From: Spiribacter halobius | GTDB taxonomy: Bacteria; Pseudomonadota; Gammaproteobacteria; Nitrococcales; Nitrococcaceae | Assembly (NCBI RefSeq): GCF_020883455.1 | Contig: NZ_CP086615.1 | Span: 1,612,001 to 1,676,000 of the forward strand | Reading direction: 5' to 3' | Length of the DNA stretch: 64,000 nt | Shown here: positions 1 to 9,989 of the stretch, in pieces | Layout of the letters: the number at the start of each line of letters is the position of its first letter | How positions within the stretch are numbered: the first letter of the stretch is position 1 | Program-made: the position numbers and the translations under genes | Notes under the pieces: model-generated | Seen by the model: only the letters and a program-made list of their open reading frames with translations | Told to the model about the DNA's origin: nothing | Databases searched by the model: none

Positions 1-604
1 TGGCACCGGCGGCGCGAAGCTGCTCGGCGAGGCGCCAGCCCACGGCGCCGAGGCCCTGGACGCTCACCGTGAGCCCTTCCAGGCCGCGCCCCAGACGGTG
101 CGCCACGGCCACCTGCAGTCCGAGGAAGACGCCGTACGCGGTGGCCGGGGACGGATCGCCGCTGGCAATGCCCCCATCGAGACCGCGCCGTTCCCGGATA
201 CCTGTGACATGGGGTGTTTCCTGCGCCACGGTGCGCAGGTCGGCGACCGTGGTGCCGGAGTCTTCGGCGGTGACGTAGCGCCCGCCGAGGCTGTCGATCA
301 GCCGCCCCAGCGCCGCCAGCAGAGCGGGGGTCTTGTCCCGTCCCGGGTTCGCCATGACCACGGCCTTGCCGCCTCCCACCGGCAGCTCGGCGAGGGCGGA
401 TTTGTAGGTCATGCCCCGGGAGAGGCGGAGGACGTCCCGCAGCGCAGCCGCCTCGCCGGCATAGGGGAACACCCGGCAGCCGCCCATCGCCGGCCCGCGG
501 TGGGTGTTATGGATGGCGATGATGGCGCGCAGCCCCGCCGCCGTATCGCTGCCGAAGACCACCTGCTCGTGGCCGTCGAAATCCGGATGGCCGAAGATCT
601 CCAT
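1..604 (-). CDS. Glu/Leu/Phe/Val dehydrogenase, leucine-dehydrogenase type (3' end outside window)
   Basis: Reading the minus strand from 604 gives an open frame to the window edge, about 201 codons. It begins [17 protein letters not shown], contains the substrate and dinucleotide features [30 protein letters not shown] (with the catalytic-type Lys) and [15 protein letters not shown] (start of the Rossmann fold). This is the pattern of leucine dehydrogenases, which reversibly deaminate branched-chain amino acids with NAD+. An upstream in-frame ATG exists at 640, but the start at 604 has AGGGCGA seven bases ahead and matches the family N-terminus. The C-terminal half lies beyond base 1, so the substrate class (Leu versus Val or Phe) is inferred. 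Confidence 0.85.
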   Translation of the reverse strand, partial: MEIFGHPDFDGHEQVVFGSDTAAGLRAIIAIHNTHRGPAMGGCRVFPYAGEAAALRDVLRLSRGMTYKSALAELPVGGGKAVVMANPGRDKTPALLAALGRLIDSLGGRYVTAEDSGTTVADLRTVAQETPHVTGIRERRGLDGGIASGDPSPATAYGVFLGLQVAVAHRLGRGLEGLTVSVQGLGAVGWRLAEQLRAAGA

Positions 605-687
605 GGCGTCGCCCTGCCGCGGGATGGTGCGGCGTACCATGCCATAATCCCGGCCGCATGCGCTGCGGAACCAGGGAGGGCAGGCGA

Positions 688-2295
688 GTGACACGGCGCT
701 TCGGCGGATGCGGGCTAGTGCTGGCGCTGCTTCCGGCCGTGGCGGCGGCGGATTGCGGCGAGCCCGCGACCCCGCTCGCCGCGGTGCGGGGCGCGGGTGA
801 GGCGCCGCTGCCCCCAGGGCGGATGGTGACGGTGGAGGCGACGGTCACCGGCAGCTTCCCGGGTGGCGACGGGCTCGACGGGTTCTACGTGGAGTCTGCC
901 ACCGAGCCCCGGGCCGGGGTGTTCGTCTACGCGCCGGAGGTGGACGCCGACGCCGCTCCCCGCAGCGCCGAGCGCTGGCGCATCCGGGCGCGTACCGGGC
1001 GCTACCGCGGGCGCATCCAGCTGGAGTCGGCCGAGGCACTGCAGCGCTGCGGCACCGCCAGCCTGGAGCCCGCGCCTCTGCGCCTGCCGGCCGCCGCAGG
1101 CGAGCTGGCCGGCCACAGTGACCGGCTGGTGCGCCTCGAGGGCGCGCTCGTGGTCACCGATGCCTGGGACCTGGCCCGTTACGGCAGCCTGGCCCTTGCC
1201 AGTCCGCAGCGGCGCATGCACCCGGCCAACGGCACGGCGGGGGGCGAGCCGGCCGGCGTGATCCTGGACGACGGCAGCTACCGGCGCGGCCCCGAGCCGA
1301 TCCCCCACCTCGATGCCGAGGGGACCCGCCGCCTCGGCAGCCGGGTCGAGTCGGCCGTCGGTGTGCTGACCCGGGCCTTCGGCGCCTGGCGGCTGCACCC
1401 GGTGCAGCCGGTACGCTTCCGCGATGACAATCCGCGCCGCCTGGCGCCGGTGCGCGAGCCGGGCGCGCTGCGGGCGGTGAACTTCAACCTGCGCAACTAC
1501 TTCCTCGACCGCGCCGGCCGCGGGCCCGACACCCCGTCGGGTTTCGAGCGCCAGCGCCGGCGGCTCGCGGCCAGCCTCGAGGCCCTCGACGCCGACGTCC
1601 TCGCCCTGCACGAGATCGAGAACCGCCCCGCGGTGGTGCGGGACCTGCTGCGCCTGGTCAATGCGGGCCGGGACGAGGCCCGGCGCTACGCCGCCGCCGC
1701 GGCGGCCATGGACCGCCGTGGCGTCATCCGCAGCGCGCTGCTCTACCGGCCGGCGCGCCTCACGCTCGAGTCCGTTCGTCTGGATGCTGCGCGGGTCCAC
1801 GACCGGCCTCCGGTGATCGCCGATTTCCGTGACCCGGACGGCCAGCGGCTGCGCGTCGCCGCGGCACACTTCAAATCCCGTGGCGGCTGTCCGCAGGCGG
1901 GCGACGTGGACCGGGGCGAGGGCTGCTGGGCGCAGCGGCGCCGGGCACAGGCCGACGCCCTCGCCGATGCCCTGGCGGCGGACGGTCCGGCGCCGGTGCT
2001 GCTGCTGGGGGACCTCAACGCCTATCCGGCGGAGCGCGCGCTGGCCCCGCTGCGCGCGGCCGGACTGGTGGACCTGGTCGCCCGCGAAGTGCCGGCCCCG
2101 CGCCGCTACACCTACGTCTACCGGGGCGCGGCCGGGTATCTGGACCACGCGCTGGCGAGTCACGGGCTCGCCGGGCGCGTGGCGCGGGTCGGCATCTGGC
2201 ATGTCAATGCGGACGAGCCGCCGTTCCTCGCCGATCGGGGCGACGGGGTCTGGCGAGCGTCGGACCACGATCCGGTGGTCGTGGACCTGCGTTAG
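688..2295 (+). CDS. Secreted endonuclease/exonuclease/phosphatase-family nuclease with OB-fold domain
   Basis: A 535-residue protein starting at a GTG behind GGGAGGG. Residues 1-25 form a signal peptide ending in AVAAA. Residues about 35-240 resemble the OB-fold region found ahead of the catalytic domain in ExeM/NucH-type extracellular nucleases. From about 265 an EEP domain follows: [18 protein letters not shown] (metal-binding Glu), LLLGDLNAY (Asp-Asn) and the terminal [11 protein letters not shown] (Asp-His). All catalytic motifs are present. It probably degrades extracellular DNA for nutrients or in biofilm turnover. A longer start at 658 lacks a good ribosome site. It is divergent from the dehydrogenase, with about 80 bases between. 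Confidence 0.85.
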   Translation: MTRRFGGCGLVLALLPAVAAADCGEPATPLAAVRGAGEAPLPPGRMVTVEATVTGSFPGGDGLDGFYVESATEPRAGVFVYAPEVDADAAPRSAERWRIRARTGRYRGRIQLESAEALQRCGTASLEPAPLRLPAAAGELAGHSDRLVRLEGALVVTDAWDLARYGSLALASPQRRMHPANGTAGGEPAGVILDDGSYRRGPEPIPHLDAEGTRRLGSRVESAVGVLTRAFGAWRLHPVQPVRFRDDNPRRLAPVREPGALRAVNFNLRNYFLDRAGRGPDTPSGFERQRRRLAASLEALDADVLALHEIENRPAVVRDLLRLVNAGRDEARRYAAAAAAMDRRGVIRSALLYRPARLTLESVRLDAARVHDRPPVIADFRDPDGQRLRVAAAHFKSRGGCPQAGDVDRGEGCWAQRRRAQADALADALAADGPAPVLLLGDLNAYPAERALAPLRAAGLVDLVAREVPAPRRYTYVYRGAAGYLDHALASHGLAGRVARVGIWHVNADEPPFLADRGDGVWRASDHDPVVVDLR

Positions 2296-2360
2296 GCAAG
2301 GCCGGCCGGCGCTGCTAATCTGCCGGTTCCGTGGAGCGGGCGGACGGGGATCATCGGCGC

Positions 2361-3149
<789 letters not shown>

Positions 3150-3210
3150 GTAACGGCTTCACCACACCCACGCCGGCGGGGTGCCGGCACTGACGGCGAG
3201 GAGACCGACA

Positions 3211-3948
3211 ATGATGAGAAAGCTGCTCCTTGGGCTGCTTCTGGGCCTCGCGGCGACGCCGCTGGCCGCCCAGGACACCCTGCGCATCGCCACCGAGGGC
3301 GCCTATCCGCCCTTTAACTTCATCGACGCCTCCGGCGAGGTGAAGGGCTTCGACGTCGACCTGGCCCGCGCGCTCTGCGAGGAGATGGGCGTGGAATGCG
3401 AGCTGGTGACCCAGGACTGGGACGGCATCATCCCGGGCCTGATCGCCGGGCGCTACGACGCCATCATCGCCTCGATGTCCATCACCGAGGAGCGCCAGCA
3501 GGCAGTGAGCTTCAGCGAGCCGTACTACTCCAACAAGCTGCAGTTCATCGCGCCAAAGTCGAGCGACTTCAGCCCCGACGAGCTCGCCGGGCTCACCATC
3601 GGCGCCCAGCGGGCCACCATCGCTGCGCAGTGGCTCGAGGACAACACCGAAGACGTCAGCATCCGGCTCTACGACACCCAGGAGAACGCCTATCTCGACC
3701 TCGAGAGCGGGCGCCTGGACGCCGTGCTCGCAGACGTCTACGTGAGCTATGAATGGCTCGAGAGCGAGGCCGGCTCGGATTACGAGTTCAAGGGCGATCC
3801 GGTCTACGACGACGACAAGATCGCCGTGGCCGTGCGCAAGGGTGACGAGGCGCTGGCGCGCCGCTTTAGCGAGGCCATCGAGGCCCTGCGTGAGGACGGC
3901 ACCTATCAGGAAATCAACGCCAAGTACTTCCCCTTCGACATCTACTGA
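3211..3948 (+). CDS. Polar amino-acid ABC transporter, periplasmic binding protein
   Basis: A 245-residue type-2 periplasmic binding protein. The ATG at 3211 follows GAGGAG by seven bases and opens a clear signal peptide (MMRKLLLGLLLGLAATPLAAQ). The family signature TEGAYPPFNFID begins the mature part, and GFDVDLARALCEEMGVEC and the later KGDEALARRFSEAI fit lysine/arginine/ornithine- or histidine-binding proteins (ArtJ/HisJ group). The mature protein is rich in Asp and Glu, as in salt-adapted bacteria. It captures substrate for the permease pair that follows. Confidence 0.9.
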   Translation: MMRKLLLGLLLGLAATPLAAQDTLRIATEGAYPPFNFIDASGEVKGFDVDLARALCEEMGVECELVTQDWDGIIPGLIAGRYDAIIASMSITEERQQAVSFSEPYYSNKLQFIAPKSSDFSPDELAGLTIGAQRATIAAQWLEDNTEDVSIRLYDTQENAYLDLESGRLDAVLADVYVSYEWLESEAGSDYEFKGDPVYDDDKIAVAVRKGDEALARRFSEAIEALREDGTYQEINAKYFPFDIY

Positions 3949-3954
3949 CGGCCG

Positions 3955-3988
3955 CCGCCGGCGCCCGGGCTGAGCCGGGCGCCGGCGG
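3955..3988 (+). promoter_or_regulatory. Intercistronic hairpin after binding-protein gene
   Basis: A perfect 14-bp stem (CCGCCGGCGCCCGG paired with CCGGGCGCCGGCGG, loop GCTGAG) starts six bases after the binding-protein stop. No T-run follows, so it is more likely a 3'-end protector or partial attenuator separating the abundant binding-protein message from the permease message than a terminator. Confidence 0.6.
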
Positions 3989-3997
3989 TCCCATTCC

Positions 3998-4690
3998 ATG
4001 GATCTTCAGGGATTCGGCACACAGCTCGCTTCGGGCACCTGGGTGACCGTCCAGCTGGCGCTCGCCGCCATGGCCTGTGCCATTGTGCTGGGCCTGCTCG
4101 GCGCCGGCGCCAAGGCGTCGCCGGTGGCGCCGCTGCGCTGGCTCGGCACGTTCTATACCGGCACCGTGCGCGGGTTGCCGGAGTTGCTGGTGATCCTGCT
4201 GGTCTATTTCGGAGCCGCGCGGGTGCTCAACGCCGCGGCGGGGGCCCTGGGGCACGACGGCTACGTGGAGCTGTCGCCGTTCGCCGCCGGCGTGGTGGCG
4301 CTCGCCTTCAACTACGGCGCCTATATGACGGAGGTCTTCCGCGGGGCGCTCGCCACCATCCCCCGCGGCCACATCGAGGCCGGGCAGGCCCTCGGCCTCG
4401 GCCGGCGGGTGATCTTCCGGCGCATCGTGCTGCCGCAGGTCTGGCGGGTGGCGCTGCCTGCCACCGGCAACATCTTCCTCGCCCTGCTCAAGGACACCGC
4501 GTTGGTCTCCGTGATCGGGCTCCAGGACCTGATGCGCGAGACCGCCATCGCCGTCGGCTACAGCAAGCAGCCCTTCACCTTCTACCTGGCAGCGGCGTTC
4601 ATCTACCTCGGCCTCACCGCGCTCGCCACCGCCGGCATCCATCTGCTGGAGCGTCGCACCGCCCACGGCATGAGGACGCTGCAGGGATGA
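3998..4690 (+). CDS. Polar amino-acid ABC transporter permease (HisQ/ArtQ type)
   Basis: A 230-residue inner-membrane permease with about five hydrophobic spans. The EAA loop that contacts the ATPase is visible as GHIEAGQALGLGRRVIFRRIVLPQ, split here as GHIEAGQALGLG and IVLPQ. TGTVRGLPELLVILLVYF is the usual entry motif of this family (RGTPLL position). It overlaps the next permease gene by four bases (ATGA), so the two are translationally coupled, and together they should form the heterodimeric channel. Confidence 0.9.
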   Translation: MDLQGFGTQLASGTWVTVQLALAAMACAIVLGLLGAGAKASPVAPLRWLGTFYTGTVRGLPELLVILLVYFGAARVLNAAAGALGHDGYVELSPFAAGVVALAFNYGAYMTEVFRGALATIPRGHIEAGQALGLGRRVIFRRIVLPQVWRVALPATGNIFLALLKDTALVSVIGLQDLMRETAIAVGYSKQPFTFYLAAAFIYLGLTALATAGIHLLERRTAHGMRTLQG

Positions 4691-5370
4691 ACTGGCAGGT
4701 CATGATCGACAGCCTGCCGCGCCTGCTGGAAGGGGCGTGGCTGACCCTGGAGCTGGTCTTCGTCTCGGGGGTGCTGGGGTTGATGCTCGCCGTTCCCATG
4801 GCGATGGCGCGGGTGTCGCACCGGCTCTGGCTGCGGGTGCTGCCCTGGCTGCACATCTACTTCTTCCGCGGCACGCCGCTGCTGGTGCAGATCTATCTGG
4901 TCTACTACGGGCTGGGGCAGTTCGAGGCGGTGCGGGAGTCGCTGCTCTGGCCGTACCTGCGGGAGGCGTACTGGTGCGCCATCATCGCCTTCACGCTGAA
5001 TACGTCGGCCTACACCGCGGAGATCCTGCGCGGGGCGCTGCAGGCGGTGCCGGGCGGGGAGGTGGAGGCGGCGCGCGCCCTCGGCATGCGCCCGGGCACC
5101 GTCTGGCGGCGGATCCTGCTGCCGCGGGCGTTCCGTATCGCGCTGCCGGCCTACAGCAACGAGGTCATCCTGATGCTCAAGGGCAGCGCGCTCGCCAGCA
5201 CCATCACCCTGATGGACCTCACCGGCGTGGCCCGCACCATCATCGCCCGCACCTATACCCCGCTGGAGCTCTTCCTCGCCGCCGGTGTGCTCTACGTGGT
5301 CCTGGCGTTCCTGATCCTTGGCGGTTTCCGCCTGCTGGAGCACCGGCTCTCGCGTCACCTGCGCGCCTGA
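4687..5370 (+). CDS. Polar amino-acid ABC transporter permease (HisM/ArtM type)
   Basis: A 227-residue inner-membrane permease, last gene of the 2361-5370 operon. It carries FFRGTPLLVQIYLVYYGL and the EAA-loop segment EVEAARALGMRPGTVWRRI, both typical of the HisM branch. The start ATG overlaps the stop of the preceding permease. No T-rich terminator is obvious in the 180 bases that follow. Confidence 0.9.
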   Translation: MNWQVMIDSLPRLLEGAWLTLELVFVSGVLGLMLAVPMAMARVSHRLWLRVLPWLHIYFFRGTPLLVQIYLVYYGLGQFEAVRESLLWPYLREAYWCAIIAFTLNTSAYTAEILRGALQAVPGGEVEAARALGMRPGTVWRRILLPRAFRIALPAYSNEVILMLKGSALASTITLMDLTGVARTIIARTYTPLELFLAAGVLYVVLAFLILGGFRLLEHRLSRHLRA

Positions 5371-5552
5371 GGGCCGTCCGGAGTTCGCCGAGGCGCGGCG
5401 CGAACCGGGGGCGGCTTCGCTTTTCGTGCGCGGGTCCACGGTCCTGATGGCCGCTGCCGCGGGACGATGCCGGCATTGGGGGCCGTTGCGGGAGTGCACG
5501 TCGCCTGCCGCGCGCCAGCCACGGCGTGGGGTGGGTGGCGATATTGGGGGTG

Positions 5553-6980
5553 ATGCAAGGGGCACTGGGGACACGCCGCTGGACGGGAGCACCGGCGCTG
5601 CTCGCCGGTTGGCTGCTGGCCGGCTGTGCCGGACCGGCCTCGCTCGCCGACGCGGAGCACGGCAGGTTGCCGGACGGCCATTCGGCGCCGGCGGTGGCAG
5701 AGCGCCCGGCCGGCCGACCGGCGGCGGAGCTGACACTGCCGGCGCTGGCCGGCGGGGCTGTGCCCGACGCGGCGCCGGCGCCCCTGCGCTCGAAGCTCTC
5801 CGGGATGCCCGCGGCGGCACCCGAGGCGGCTGCGGGCCTGCGGGTTCACGAGGACGGCGAGCGCACGCGCGGCCTCGCGCTGCAGGGCGCCCGCGACGGG
5901 GCGCTCGGCCGCCTGGCCCTCGAAGCGGCCTACACCCAGCGCGGGGGCATGCCGGCCGGTCCCGGGCAGACCGGCGGGGTCACCGGTGTGTGGGCGGGGG
6001 CGCTGGCGGTCGAGGCCCTGGAGCGCCGCCTTAGCCTGCACGCCGAGTACGCGCTCAGCCAGCACGATGCGCGGTCCGGCGAAGAGCCCGGGGAGGCTGC
6101 CACCGGCGAGGCGGGGGACCTGCGCCTCGCCTGGCGGCACGAGGCTGGCGCCGCCGTCGCCGCGCCGCGCTGGAGCGTCGCCCTGGAACAGAGCATGGCC
6201 GAATCCGCCTTTCGCGGCTTCGGTACGAGGCCGCGCGCCGGCGTGCGCGTCCGCCGCGTGGTGGGGGAGCTCGACTGGGGCCGGCTGCAGGCGCGGCTCG
6301 CGCGCGAGCTGCAGGCGGACGGGCTCGCGGGTACCGAGGCCTCGCGCCGGTTGCTGGACCTCTCGCTGCACTACCGGGGCGCATCGCCGAGCCGACTGCC
6401 GTTCGCGGACTGGCTGTTCCCGGCACCGCGCTACCGTCTGGACCTGCGGCGCACCCTTGTCGCCGACTCGGCGGCGGTGCCGGTCACCGCGACCGCCGAG
6501 GCGGTGTTTGGTCGCGGTGGCTGGCAGTGGGGGCTGTGGCATCGGCGCGAGTATCGGAGCGGCGCCGCCGGGAAGGCGGCACCGCCCGGCAGAGAGCGCA
6601 CGCGGCTTCGGCTGGCGCTGCCGCTGGCCGGTGGCCTCACGCTGCGGCCAGCCGTGGAGCGGGTGTCCCGGCGACCCGCCGTCGGGGCGCCCACGCTGCG
6701 GTACTGGCACGGCGCACTGACGGCGGAGCTGACGGTTCTGCCGCGACGCCTGCGAGGCCATCTACGGCTGCATGCCCGGGAGCGGCAGGACCGGAGCGCG
6801 CCGCGCGTCGGCGGGCTGACCGGTGGACTGGACTGGACGCTGCCGGCCCTGCCGGGCCGCCGGCCGCGGATCGCGCTCAAGCTGGACGGCGGCGTGGAGC
6901 GGCGTGATCCACCAGCGGGAGACTCGACGCGCCATCATTACCAGGCCAGCGCCGCGCTGGAGGTGGCCTGGGGCGACTAG
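5553..6980 (+). CDS. Putative lipoprotein / outer-membrane protein of unknown function
   Basis: I do not recognise a family. The 475-residue product starts with a lipoprotein-like signal (ALLAGWLLAGCAG, lipobox LAGC). Residues about 30-110 are Ala/Pro/Gly-rich and low in complexity. From about 115 to the end there are many short alternating polar/apolar stretches, for example GRLALEAAYTQRG, RLSLHAEYALSQ, TRLRLALPLAGGLTLRP and YQASAALEVAWGD, which read like transmembrane beta strands. The start is uncertain: ATG 5553 (weak GGGGG just ahead) or GTG 5526. The stop overlaps the convergent acetyltransferase gene by four bases. Inferred: an outer-membrane beta-structured lipoprotein; no partner is evident. 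Confidence 0.55.
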   Translation: MQGALGTRRWTGAPALLAGWLLAGCAGPASLADAEHGRLPDGHSAPAVAERPAGRPAAELTLPALAGGAVPDAAPAPLRSKLSGMPAAAPEAAAGLRVHEDGERTRGLALQGARDGALGRLALEAAYTQRGGMPAGPGQTGGVTGVWAGALAVEALERRLSLHAEYALSQHDARSGEEPGEAATGEAGDLRLAWRHEAGAAVAAPRWSVALEQSMAESAFRGFGTRPRAGVRVRRVVGELDWGRLQARLARELQADGLAGTEASRRLLDLSLHYRGASPSRLPFADWLFPAPRYRLDLRRTLVADSAAVPVTATAEAVFGRGGWQWGLWHRREYRSGAAGKAAPPGRERTRLRLALPLAGGLTLRPAVERVSRRPAVGAPTLRYWHGALTAELTVLPRRLRGHLRLHARERQDRSAPRVGGLTGGLDWTLPALPGRRPRIALKLDGGVERRDPPAGDSTRHHYQASAALEVAWGD

Positions 6981-7588
6981 CCCCAGGGGAGACTGACGCG
7001 GCTGCCCGCGGTCGCCGGCAGCAGGCCCAGGTGGCGCGGGTCGGTGACCCATTCCAGGCGGCAGGCGAACGGCCGGAAGCCCCGCCGGCGGTAGAAGGCG
7101 AGGGCGCCGGGGTGGTCTTCGCTGCAGGTGTGCAGCCAGACGCGCCGGACGCCGGCGCTGGCAGCGGCGTGCAGCGCCGCGCCAAGCAGCGCGCAGCCAA
7201 GGCCCCGGCCTCCCTGCTCCGGCGTCAGCCCACAGTGCAGGATCTCGGCATCGAGCGGAGCGCGCAGCAGCAGCTCGCAGAAGCCCACCAGGCGGCCGCC
7301 TGCGCGGGCGGCCCAGAGCCGATGGCCCGGGTCGGCCAGATCGCGGGCGAGAGCGCCGGTGCCCTGCTGCAGGCGCCCGTGCCAGAGCCACGGATCCCCC
7401 ACCCGGCGGTACAGGCCAAGGTAGGCGTCCGGGTCGGGTCGCCAGGGCCTCACGGCGGCGGTTCCGGGCGGCGCAGCGCCCGCGGGGTCCCGCTCCAGGC
7501 AGATCACGCGGGAGAGGTAGCGCCGGCGGGGGACGTCGGCGCGGCGGCTGTGCGGCTGGGCGATCCGGCGCTCGAGCGTGGGATTCAC
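6977..7588 (-). CDS. GNAT family N-acetyltransferase
   Basis: A 203-residue protein whose core (about residues 45-190) is a GNAT fold: AAVRPWRPDPDAYLGLYRRV at the N-terminal strand, RLVGFCELLLR, then the acetyl-CoA loop as GLTPEQGGRGLGCALLGAAL (the Q/RxxGxG/A position) and AFYRRRGFRP at the end. The N-terminal 40 residues are basic and non-conserved, so the true start may be downstream of the GTG at 7588. The gene lies 11 bases after the PLP-lyase gene on the same strand and may be co-transcribed. Substrate unknown. Confidence 0.8.
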   Translation of the reverse strand: MNPTLERRIAQPHSRRADVPRRRYLSRVICLERDPAGAAPPGTAAVRPWRPDPDAYLGLYRRVGDPWLWHGRLQQGTGALARDLADPGHRLWAARAGGRLVGFCELLLRAPLDAEILHCGLTPEQGGRGLGCALLGAALHAAASAGVRRVWLHTCSEDHPGALAFYRRRGFRPFACRLEWVTDPRHLGLLPATAGSRVSLPWG

Positions 7589-7599
7589 GGGCGTTGTGC

Positions 7600-8613
7600 T
7601 TACCCGCCGGACTCCGCATCCAGCAGATTGACGGCATAGCCGAACAGAGCGGCGCTGCCGCCGGTATGCAGGAACACCACGTTCTCGCCGTCGCCGAAGT
7701 GCCCGCGCCGGATGAGGTCGATGAGCCCCGCCATCCCCTTGCCCGAGTACACCGGATCCAGCAGCAGCCCCTCCAGCCGGGCGGCCAGCGATACGGCCTC
7801 CTGCATGCCGGCCGTGGGCACGCCGTAGCCGCCGCCGACGTAGTCGCAGTTGGCGCGTACGTCGGCGGCGGTTACGGCCCCCGGGATTTCCAGGTGCTCG
7901 GCGGTGCGCTCGGCCAGGGCGAGGACGTTCTCCTCCTGCTGCTTGCGCGGGGCGCGCACGCCGATGCCGAGCACCGGGATGCGGGTGCGGGCACCGGCCA
8001 GGCCGGTGACCAGGCCCGCCTGGGTACCGGCGCTGCCGGTGGCGTGGACCACGTGATCGATCCGCAACCCCTGATCATTGGCCTGACCGAGGAGCTCCAG
8101 GGCGGCGTTGACGTAGCCCAGAGCGCCGATCTCGTTGGAGCCGCCGCCGGGGATGATGTAGGGGCGCCGGCCCTCGGTGCGGAAGCGCTCCGCGGCCCGG
8201 GACAGGGCGGCCACCATGTCGGTACCGCCCTCATGGCGCTCGATGCTGGCGCCGTGCAGCCGGTCGAGCAGCACGTTGCCGTTGTCCTGGTAGTCCCGGT
8301 CCGCGCGCCCGGTGCGGTTCTCCAGCAGGATGTGGCAGTCGAGTCCCAGGCGGGCGGCGGCCGCGGCGGTCTGGCGGGCGTGATTGGACTGGGTCGCCCC
8401 CTGGGTGATGACCATGTCCGCCTCGTGGCGGCGGGCGTCGGCCATCAGGAACTCGAGCTTGCGCGTCTTGTTGCCGCCGGTGCTGAGGCCGGTGCAGTCG
8501 TCGCGCTTCACCCACAGCTGCGGGCCGCCAAGGTGGGCGGACAGCCGCGGCATGGGCTCGAGGGGGGTGGGCAGATGGGCGAGACGAACACGTGGATAGC
8601 GGGCCAGATGCAT
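7600..8613 (-). CDS. PLP-dependent lyase, L-cysteate sulfo-lyase / D-cysteine desulfhydrase family (CuyA/DcyD)
   Basis: A 337-residue fold-type II PLP enzyme of the ACC-deaminase group. The PLP Lys is in [12 protein letters not shown], the phosphate-binding loop is [12 protein letters not shown], and [20 protein letters not shown] and [15 protein letters not shown] are the usual substrate-site segments. These enzymes remove ammonia plus sulfite from L-cysteate, or ammonia plus sulfide from D-cysteine, giving pyruvate. The N-terminus ([20 protein letters not shown]) recalls CuyA from memory, not from a search. ATG 8613 has GGAGGAG six bases ahead. A LysR gene is divergent, and an acidic amino-acid importer follows that regulator. 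Confidence 0.8.
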   Translation of the reverse strand: MHLARYPRVRLAHLPTPLEPMPRLSAHLGGPQLWVKRDDCTGLSTGGNKTRKLEFLMADARRHEADMVITQGATQSNHARQTAAAAARLGLDCHILLENRTGRADRDYQDNGNVLLDRLHGASIERHEGGTDMVAALSRAAERFRTEGRRPYIIPGGGSNEIGALGYVNAALELLGQANDQGLRIDHVVHATGSAGTQAGLVTGLAGARTRIPVLGIGVRAPRKQQEENVLALAERTAEHLEIPGAVTAADVRANCDYVGGGYGVPTAGMQEAVSLAARLEGLLLDPVYSGKGMAGLIDLIRRGHFGDGENVVFLHTGGSAALFGYAVNLLDAESGG

Positions 8614-8785
8614 GGCGGACTCCTCCCGGGCTTCCCCCGGCGCTGGCGCGGGCCGGGTCGTCAGGCCGAAGCTACTGCGTCGGGGTGGGTCGCGGCCAAT
8701 GCGGGATATGTTCGTTCCATAAAGAAAGGGCATGACGCATCATGCGGGCTGGCCGCAGCCCTCGCATCGCCATGGAGCCTGGAGC

Positions 8786-9703
8786 ATGAAACTCGCCTGG
8801 CTGGAGGATTTCCTCGCACTCCTCGACTGCGGCACCTTCTCCGCGGCGGCGCAGCGCCGCAACGTCACGCAGCCGGCATTCTCGCGCCGCATCCGCATGC
8901 TCGAGGACTGGCTCGGCGTGGCGCTCGTGGACCGCAGTGCCCACCGCTTCACGCCCACCGCCACCGCCCGGCGCTTCGAGCGAGAGATGCGCACGCTGGT
9001 GGGCCGCACCCACGAGCTGCGTACCCGAATGCGCGCCGATACTCTCGACGAGCGCCGGCTGACGGTGACCACCCCGCACACGCTGATGGTGACGCACCTG
9101 CCAGTGTGGCTGCATCGGTTCCAGGGCTGGCAGCCGGAGACCGCCTTCCTGGTGCGCACGGGCAACTCGGAGGAGTGTGTGCGCCAGCTCGAGCGCGGCG
9201 ATGCCGATCTGATGATCGGCTATGAGGCCGAGTCGGTGGCGGCGGTCAGCGAGGGCGCCATGGCGACGCTCGAGCGCGCCCCCTTGTCGGTGGAGTATCT
9301 GCTGCCGGTGGTGGCGCAGGGGGAGGGGAGCGCCGCCATCGGTGCCGACCGCATGCCGCTGCTCGCCTATCCCGCCGAGAGCTTCCTCGGGCGGGTCGTG
9401 CGCCGGCACTGCCTGCCGGCCCTGACGGGGCAGCTGGAGCCGGAGATCGTCTGCGAGTCGGCGTTCGCCGCGGGGCTCAAGGCGATGTGCCTTGCCGGCC
9501 TCGGGGTGGCCTGGCTGCCAAGCTCGCTGGTGGCCCAGGAGCTGGCCCGCGGGGCGCTCGACTCGCTCGCGCCCCGGCTGCCGGCGCCGGCCCTGGAGGT
9601 GAGCGCGCTGCGGCTGCCCGAGCACGTCAACCCGGCGCTGCCGGAGCTCTGGCGGCGGCTCGCACGCAGGCACGGTAACCCACCACCCGGCCAGCCCGGA
9701 TAG
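8786..9703 (+). CDS. LysR-family transcriptional regulator
   Basis: A 305-residue regulator. The N-terminal winged helix-turn-helix is WLEDFLALLDCGTFSAAAQ followed by NVTQPAFSRRIRMLEDWLGV; the remaining two thirds form the effector-binding domain. It is transcribed away from the PLP-lyase gene with a 172-base shared region, the classical LysR layout, so it probably controls the lyase and perhaps the transporter downstream. ATG 8786 has GGAG eight bases ahead. Its last codons and TAG stop lie inside the left arm of a 21-bp inverted repeat (9692-9793). Confidence 0.9.
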   Translation: MKLAWLEDFLALLDCGTFSAAAQRRNVTQPAFSRRIRMLEDWLGVALVDRSAHRFTPTATARRFEREMRTLVGRTHELRTRMRADTLDERRLTVTTPHTLMVTHLPVWLHRFQGWQPETAFLVRTGNSEECVRQLERGDADLMIGYEAESVAAVSEGAMATLERAPLSVEYLLPVVAQGEGSAAIGADRMPLLAYPAESFLGRVVRRHCLPALTGQLEPEIVCESAFAAGLKAMCLAGLGVAWLPSSLVAQELARGALDSLAPRLPAPALEVSALRLPEHVNPALPELWRRLARRHGNPPPGQPG

Positions 9704-9793
9704 CTCACCGATTCGCAAAGCGAACGCGTGGAGATGCCGGCCCGCCCGCCAGATACTTGCTCGCAACCGCGGATCGGTGAGCTATCCGGGCTG
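9692..9793. repeat. Palindromic repeat copy C (short version)
   Basis: Arms of 21 bases at 9692-9712 and 9773-9793 are perfect inverted repeats, with core GGATAGCTCACCGAT against ATCGGTGAGCTATCC. The interior is about 60 bases and keeps fragments seen in the longer copies at 24228 and 45664 (CGTGGAGATG, CGCCCGCCAGAT, GCTCGCAACC). The arm differs from the 24-kb copy at TAGCTC versus TATCTC, and the opposite arm has changed to keep pairing. The rest of 9704-9989, up to the binding-protein gene, shows only that gene's leader. Confidence 0.8.
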
Positions 9794-9989
9794 GCGCGCA
9801 TCCGGGGTCCGCTGCCGGTAGCGTCCCCCGCCCGATGCCGTTTCTTTATCGCCCCTCCAGAACTCGGCATTGGCAGTGCCCGGGGCGGGTACTAGCCTGC
9901 TAGAGAGGGTCCGCGATCGGCGGTGTCCGGGGGAACGGCCGGGCCGCCGCGAGCGAACCCGCATCACCCAAGACGGAGGGTTGGCAGAA

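Noticed and set aside
98-691. 197-codon plus-strand frame at the left edge
   Set aside because: It is antisense to the partial leucine-dehydrogenase-type gene, which shows clear family motifs on the minus strand.
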